64,000 nucleotides of DNA from Neobacillus dielmonensis. Lineage in GTDB: Bacteria > Bacillota > Bacilli > Bacillales > Cytobacillaceae. The DNA lies in NCBI RefSeq assembly GCF_000612665.1, contig NZ_HG942041.1, forward strand, positions 1 through 64,000, read 5' to 3'. Under the pieces are notes generated by a model. It was not told the origin of the DNA. It saw only the letters and a program-made list of their open reading frames with translations, and did no database searches. Made by a program: the position numbers and the translations under genes. Below are positions 61,060 to 64,000 of this stretch, piece after piece (the stretch's first letter is position 1; the number at the start of each line of letters is the position of its first letter).

Positions 61060-61692
61060 ATGAGCAAAGTACTTGAAAACTCCGTAGATGTAAAGAAAAA
61101 TCAAAACAGATTTAAAATTATTATTTTAAGCGTTGTGGGAATCATTGTGGTATTGGGAAGTGTTTTTGGTTATTTTAAATACCAACAAACCCAAGAAGCA
61201 AAGCAGAAAGAGAAGTACGCTAAATTGTTGGCGGAAACATCTGTAGATATGTATTTTGAATTTTTATTATCAAGTGTAATCGTTTCTACATACTCTGATG
61301 TTTGGGATAATGCAATTGATAATAGGAAGGATTTCAATATTGAACTTTCTAAATTCAAGGATGGAATTTCAGAAAAAGGACTATTAAAGGATAGAGAAAA
61401 GGGTCGTGATAACATAAGAGACAATATGAAATTATTACAAGACCCACCTAAAGAATTTAAAGAATCATATGTTATATTAAAGCAGATGTACGGTACATAT
61501 ACCAAAATGGTAGAACAAGCATTATCTCCAACAGGATCTCTTATTGAATTTAATAGGAAGACTAACGATTTAGCTAGCCAATTTGAACAACAAAAAGAGG
61601 AATTAACTATTACATTACCTGCTGATGTTAAAAAGATTAAGGAAAAATTGGAAGAAGAAAAGAACAAGAAGAATAAAGCTAAACAAATCTAA
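61060..61692 (+). CDS. Membrane-anchored protein of unknown function
   Basis: A 210-residue protein with one N-terminal membrane helix (residues 19-41, IIILSVVGIIVVLGSVFGYF) and a helical extracellular or cytoplasmic part with charged coiled-coil-like ends (KIKEKLEEEKNKKNKAKQI). No domain is recognised. AAGGGGGAG precedes the ATG. It lies inside the AT-rich element and may belong to its cargo. Confidence 0.7.
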   Translation: MSKVLENSVDVKKNQNRFKIIILSVVGIIVVLGSVFGYFKYQQTQEAKQKEKYAKLLAETSVDMYFEFLLSSVIVSTYSDVWDNAIDNRKDFNIELSKFKDGISEKGLLKDREKGRDNIRDNMKLLQDPPKEFKESYVILKQMYGTYTKMVEQALSPTGSLIEFNRKTNDLASQFEQQKEELTITLPADVKKIKEKLEEEKNKKNKAKQI

Positions 61693-61843
61693 TATGAATT
61701 TATAAATTAGCCTTGGAAAGTTTTTAAATCATTTCTATAGAGATTAATTCTGTTATTTTAAACTCTGATTAAGAAACAAATCAAGCAACGAAATTATTTA
61801 TAACATCGAAAAATTTGTTTAGAGAACTAAATTATAAATAAAT

Positions 61844-61870
61844 AAAGCCCTCCAATGAAGGATGGCTTTA
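61844..61870. terminator. Terminator of the HEPN-motif gene
   Basis: AAAGCC-x-TCC pairs with GGA-x-GGCTTT; on the minus strand it is followed by ATTTATTTAT. It overlaps the stop codon of the minus-strand gene. Confidence 0.7.
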
Positions 61871-62692
61871 TTTTTCTTCAATTTTTATCCAATCGTTTTT
61901 TAATAACCGTTTAATATATTGTACCGAACTAAGTGTATTAATTAATCTAAAATAATCTTGTTCTTTCCAATTGGTCGGATCATCTCTACCATGTAGTATC
62001 CAGTTTCGGTTTATTATATCCAATCGTTTTTTATGGAAATCTCTAGTTTTAAACAATACCTCTCTTAGAAATAAATATAGTGAATACAATGCCATAGCAT
62101 CAAATTTATCACTTTCAGTATCCAATTCCTTTTTCCAATGAGTTAAAAGTTTTCCACCAACGAGGTCACTATCTGCAATTTCACTAATTTCACCCTCTAT
62201 AATCATTAATAAATTGGGAATTGTCATCTTATACATATCTAAATCATAACATTTAAAGCTTGATACTACTGTTTCTATCCATTTTGGATTAACAGTTTCT
62301 AAAATTGAATTTTTAGCTAATTCATAGTTATTTATTTTTAATTCATCATTTTTATATTTATAATATGTTAAAAAATAGGCATCTATTTCTTCTTGAGTAT
62401 ACGTTAATAAGTCGTCATTTAAATAATCACCAAGTCCCATTTCGCCAGTTAATGTCCAGCCCGATTTTGAATTACAACAAATAATAGTTCTAATACGAGT
62501 GTAATCAATATGTGGGAATTTAAATTTTGGCAATTCAATCTCTGGAAATTTTATTTTTGTTATTGCTTCAGAAAAACCGGCTACCGCTTCTGCTGCCATT
62601 CTGCCTATTTCGTTAATAGTATCCAAGAAATCTTGAGGAATCACTGGAATAGAATCTTTAAACAAATTATCACTCTTTTTATTGTCTTCCAT
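61868..62692 (-). CDS. Hypothetical protein with HEPN-type R-x4-H motif
   Basis: A 274-residue protein without a familiar full-length match. The N-terminal part holds an amphipathic stretch (FSEAITKIKFPEIELPKFKFPHIDY). The C-terminal part is helical and ends with NRNWILHGRDDPTNWKEQDY; RNWILH (229-234) fits the R-x(4-6)-H active site of HEPN ribonucleases, preceded by a helical FLREVLFKTRDFHKKRL. HEPN proteins act as RNases in abortive infection and toxin-antitoxin systems, but many R-x-H matches are coincidental. It is preceded at 9 bases by a 69-codon gene on the same strand, which may be a partner. Confidence 0.7.
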   Translation of the reverse strand: MEDNKKSDNLFKDSIPVIPQDFLDTINEIGRMAAEAVAGFSEAITKIKFPEIELPKFKFPHIDYTRIRTIICCNSKSGWTLTGEMGLGDYLNDDLLTYTQEEIDAYFLTYYKYKNDELKINNYELAKNSILETVNPKWIETVVSSFKCYDLDMYKMTIPNLLMIIEGEISEIADSDLVGGKLLTHWKKELDTESDKFDAMALYSLYLFLREVLFKTRDFHKKRLDIINRNWILHGRDDPTNWKEQDYFRLINTLSSVQYIKRLLKNDWIKIEEK

Positions 62693-62701
62693 AATGAATT
62701 T

Positions 62702-62911
62702 CTAATCTCCCTTTAATTTTGAATCTAGAGGTATAACTTCTCCATTAACAATAATCTTCTCTAATTCAGAACCGAATGGCATTTCATTTTGTATTCGTTT
62801 CCAAAAACTTAATGCTACCGTTTCCTTACTTTTACCCCTTAAAGGAAAACTCCCACTCCTTAATATTCGAATTCCGTTAGAAACAAAATGAACATCTACA
62901 CTTACATTCAC
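62702..62911 (-). CDS. Small protein upstream of the HEPN-motif gene
   Basis: A 69-residue protein (MNVSVDVHFVSNGIRILRSG, ending VNGEVIPLDSKLKGD) of unknown family, probably a small beta-strand-rich domain. It starts with GTG, with AAGGAAGATG upstream, and ends 9 bases before the next gene on the strand, so the two are surely one transcript. An antitoxin or accessory role is possible by position only. Confidence 0.65.
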   Translation of the reverse strand: MNVSVDVHFVSNGIRILRSGSFPLRGKSKETVALSFWKRIQNEMPFGSELEKIIVNGEVIPLDSKLKGD

Positions 62912-62962
62912 TTTTCATCTTCCTTAGATTTATAAATACCTATTGAAAGGAGATATTTTGCA

Positions 62963-63148
62963 ATGTCAATTCCGGTTAACTCTTTACTAACTGTACTAGT
63001 GATTTTTATCTGTTTTTTCATTGTCATCTTCCTCATAATATTTTTTCCTTACTTCATGCTGCTCTTTTATCCTATCATAAAAATGGAAGATAAACTGTAT
63101 ATCTCTTGGCCTCCCTTATTTTTTAATCTCCCCATATCTTGTAAGTAA
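62963..63148 (+). CDS. Small hydrophobic protein
   Basis: A 61-residue protein, almost entirely one or two hydrophobic helices (SLLTVLVIFICFFIVIFLIIFFPYFMLLF), with a charged turn and an aromatic tail. An AAAGGAGATATTTTG site precedes the ATG, which is the main support. It overlaps the end of a minus-strand frame. The function is unknown. Confidence 0.45.
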   Translation: MSIPVNSLLTVLVIFICFFIVIFLIIFFPYFMLLFYPIIKMEDKLYISWPPLFFNLPISCK

Positions 63149-63266
63149 TTAACACAATAATCCCTATTAATCCAGCTATGATTAAGAATACATATAATAA
63201 ATCATCAATACCTAATGTAGTATCAATTAATGCTCCAAACAATTCTTTTAAAATGGATTTACCTAT
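63123..63266 (-). CDS. Possible small membrane protein with unusual ATA start
   Basis: An open frame of 47 codons (GKSILKELFGALIDTTLGID, then LLYVFLIIAGLIGIIVLITY, ending KIWGD) reads like a one-helix membrane protein. No ATG, GTG or well-placed TTG begins it; an ATA at 63266 lies 8 bases after GGTGG. AUA starts are rare, so it is either a real gene with a non-standard start or a fragment. Confidence 0.35.
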   Translation of the reverse strand: MGKSILKELFGALIDTTLGIDDLLYVFLIIAGLIGIIVLITYKIWGD

Positions 63267-63308
63267 CTCTTACACCACCTTTTTACAATTCTGATACTGG
63301 CATTTTAA

Positions 63309-63827
63309 CTAAGAGTTACTTAATTTTTGTTTTATTAACTCATACTCTTCTTCTGTGATTTTTACATACTTTTTTCTCTTAGAATGTATAAAAGTTTCCT
63401 TTACCCTTTGTGACCTAAGTAAATATGTTCCCCAAATAATAAGCAAAACAAGACCAATAGCTGGATTTACAAAATAAATTATTTCTCCCGAGAGTGCAAT
63501 TACAAATTCATTGCCAATTGCAAGTACCAAAATAGTTATGTTTAGATATATAAAAGCTTTTGGAAATTCTTTATTCTTAGTGAAAAATAAATAAATTAAA
63601 AATGAATCCATAATTAAATTGATTATTACTGAAAAGAAAGGATAAAAGGTTTGAACAAAAATTACATTTGCTATATCCCTAGAATATTCGCTCACAAATG
63701 TGTCAAAATCGAATGATGTAACGTTATCTAAAAATCCATATAGAGTCACCAGACCGTAAATAAAACCGCCAACCATTCTTAATCCTAATATAAATAACCA
63801 TCCTTCGATTGGTTTTTCTGTTTCCAT
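63309..63827 (-). CDS. DUF2569-like membrane protein
   Basis: A 172-residue membrane protein with about four helices and an N-terminal GWLFILGLRMVGGFIYGL that suits DUF2569, a family of unknown function. The C-terminal cytosolic tail is basic, then acidic (HSKRKKYVKITEEEYELIKQKL). AAAGAGGTAC precedes the ATG at 63827. Confidence 0.75.
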   Translation of the reverse strand: METEKPIEGWLFILGLRMVGGFIYGLVTLYGFLDNVTSFDFDTFVSEYSRDIANVIFVQTFYPFFSVIINLIMDSFLIYLFFTKNKEFPKAFIYLNITILVLAIGNEFVIALSGEIIYFVNPAIGLVLLIIWGTYLLRSQRVKETFIHSKRKKYVKITEEEYELIKQKLSNS

Positions 63828-63859
63828 AATTGTACCTCTTTTCATTAAAATCTTTTAAA

Positions 63860-64000
63860 CTATCTTAAACTCCTTCTATAACCTGCTTCTTCAGCTTCTT
63901 CCTCAGAACAGAACATTTCTTCTGCATCTGTTACCTCGTAAAATTGACCGCCTGGGACATGATAAATCTTTTCCCCGTTGTAGGTTGTTAAATTCCCTTT
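63860..64000 (-). CDS. C-terminal part of a protein with sunset-type domain (partial)
   Basis: The last 46 codons of a gene that enters from outside the right edge. The sequence [20 protein letters not shown] and [20 protein letters not shown] matches the C-terminal sunset domain seen at the end of thermonuclease-like and other Bacillus secreted proteins. The N-terminal part and start are not in the window, so no function can be given. Confidence 0.75.
   Translation of the reverse strand, partial: KGNLTTYNGEKIYHVPGGQFYEVTDAEEMFCSEEEAEEAGYRRSLR

Noticed and set aside
61170..61667. A 165-codon minus-strand frame inside the membrane-anchored protein gene
   Set aside because: Antisense to a gene with a good start and ribosome site; composition (Ser/Leu/Phe-rich) is that of a reversed frame.
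1..64000. CRISPR arrays
   Set aside because: The only regular repeats are the coding 36-bp units at 9559-9774 and three 21-bp iterons at 59154-59213; neither has spacers.

Overview
The window looks like a chromosomal segment of an endospore-forming, low-GC member of the Bacillaceae (Bacillus or Neobacillus type). The grounds are AGGAGG-type ribosome binding sites with frequent TTG/GTG starts, Bacillus-type treP-treA-treR, YrkE/F/H/I/J-like and MhqD/MhqO-like genes, a YjcZ-family sporulation peptide, a GerPA/PF-like spore protein, sigma-W and MhqR-type sites, and rho-independent terminators after most transcription units. The species cannot be named from this sequence alone.

Layout. 1-12 kb: mixed housekeeping and stress genes (five GNAT acetyltransferases between 0.2 and 18 kb, a NUDIX hydrolase, a YbaK-type tRNA deacylase, a MocR regulator, an esterase, an isochorismatase-family hydrolase, an orphan asparagine-synthetase-like protein, a tRNA-Pro(GGG), a Gly/Met/Pro repeat protein, RraA-like and SRAP proteins). 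12-18 kb: a TerC protein behind a textbook sigma-W promoter, then the trehalose operon with two TreR-type palindromes flanking a cre site. 18-30 kb: small enzymes, a pyruvate-kinase-like protein, and two units (22.7-25.0 kb and 26.5-27.5 kb) each headed by an MhqR-type box and encoding a flavoprotein, an MhqD-like esterase and two MhqO-like dioxygenases, which suggests quinone detoxification. A tRNA-like RNA lies at 27.6 kb. 30-37 kb: accessory material with a decayed IS1595-type transposase, gene remnants, a MerR regulator with paired palindromes and a HxlR/SDR divergent pair.

40-48 kb: a sulfur (persulfide) homeostasis cluster with a CoA-disulfide-reductase/rhodanese/TusA fusion, a CstR-type repressor, stand-alone TusA, DsrE and rhodanese proteins, a rhodanese/metallo-beta-lactamase persulfide dioxygenase interrupted by TAA, and a TauE permease. 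At least seven copies of an ATACC-N6-GGTAT operator precede these units. Just upstream, on the other strand, a thioredoxin-like gene has UGA exactly where the first Cys of its CxxC motif should be, followed by a SECIS-like hairpin. It is a candidate selenoprotein or a very specific nonsense mutant, and is the most unusual observation here.

48-55 kb: YyaL-like protein, MFS transporter, a decayed ABC-F gene, a CBO0543-like membrane protein and a GerP-like gene, ending in a 5'-truncated nucleobase permease at about 55.4 kb. From there to the end the DNA is markedly AT-rich and appears to be a mobile or integrated element: a DUF262/DUF1524 restriction-like protein, a DUF5659 protein, a Rep-like winged-helix protein followed by three 21-bp iterons, a serine recombinase behind a res-like region, a protein with a HEPN-type motif paired with a small upstream gene, and small membrane proteins. 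Its right end is not in the window.
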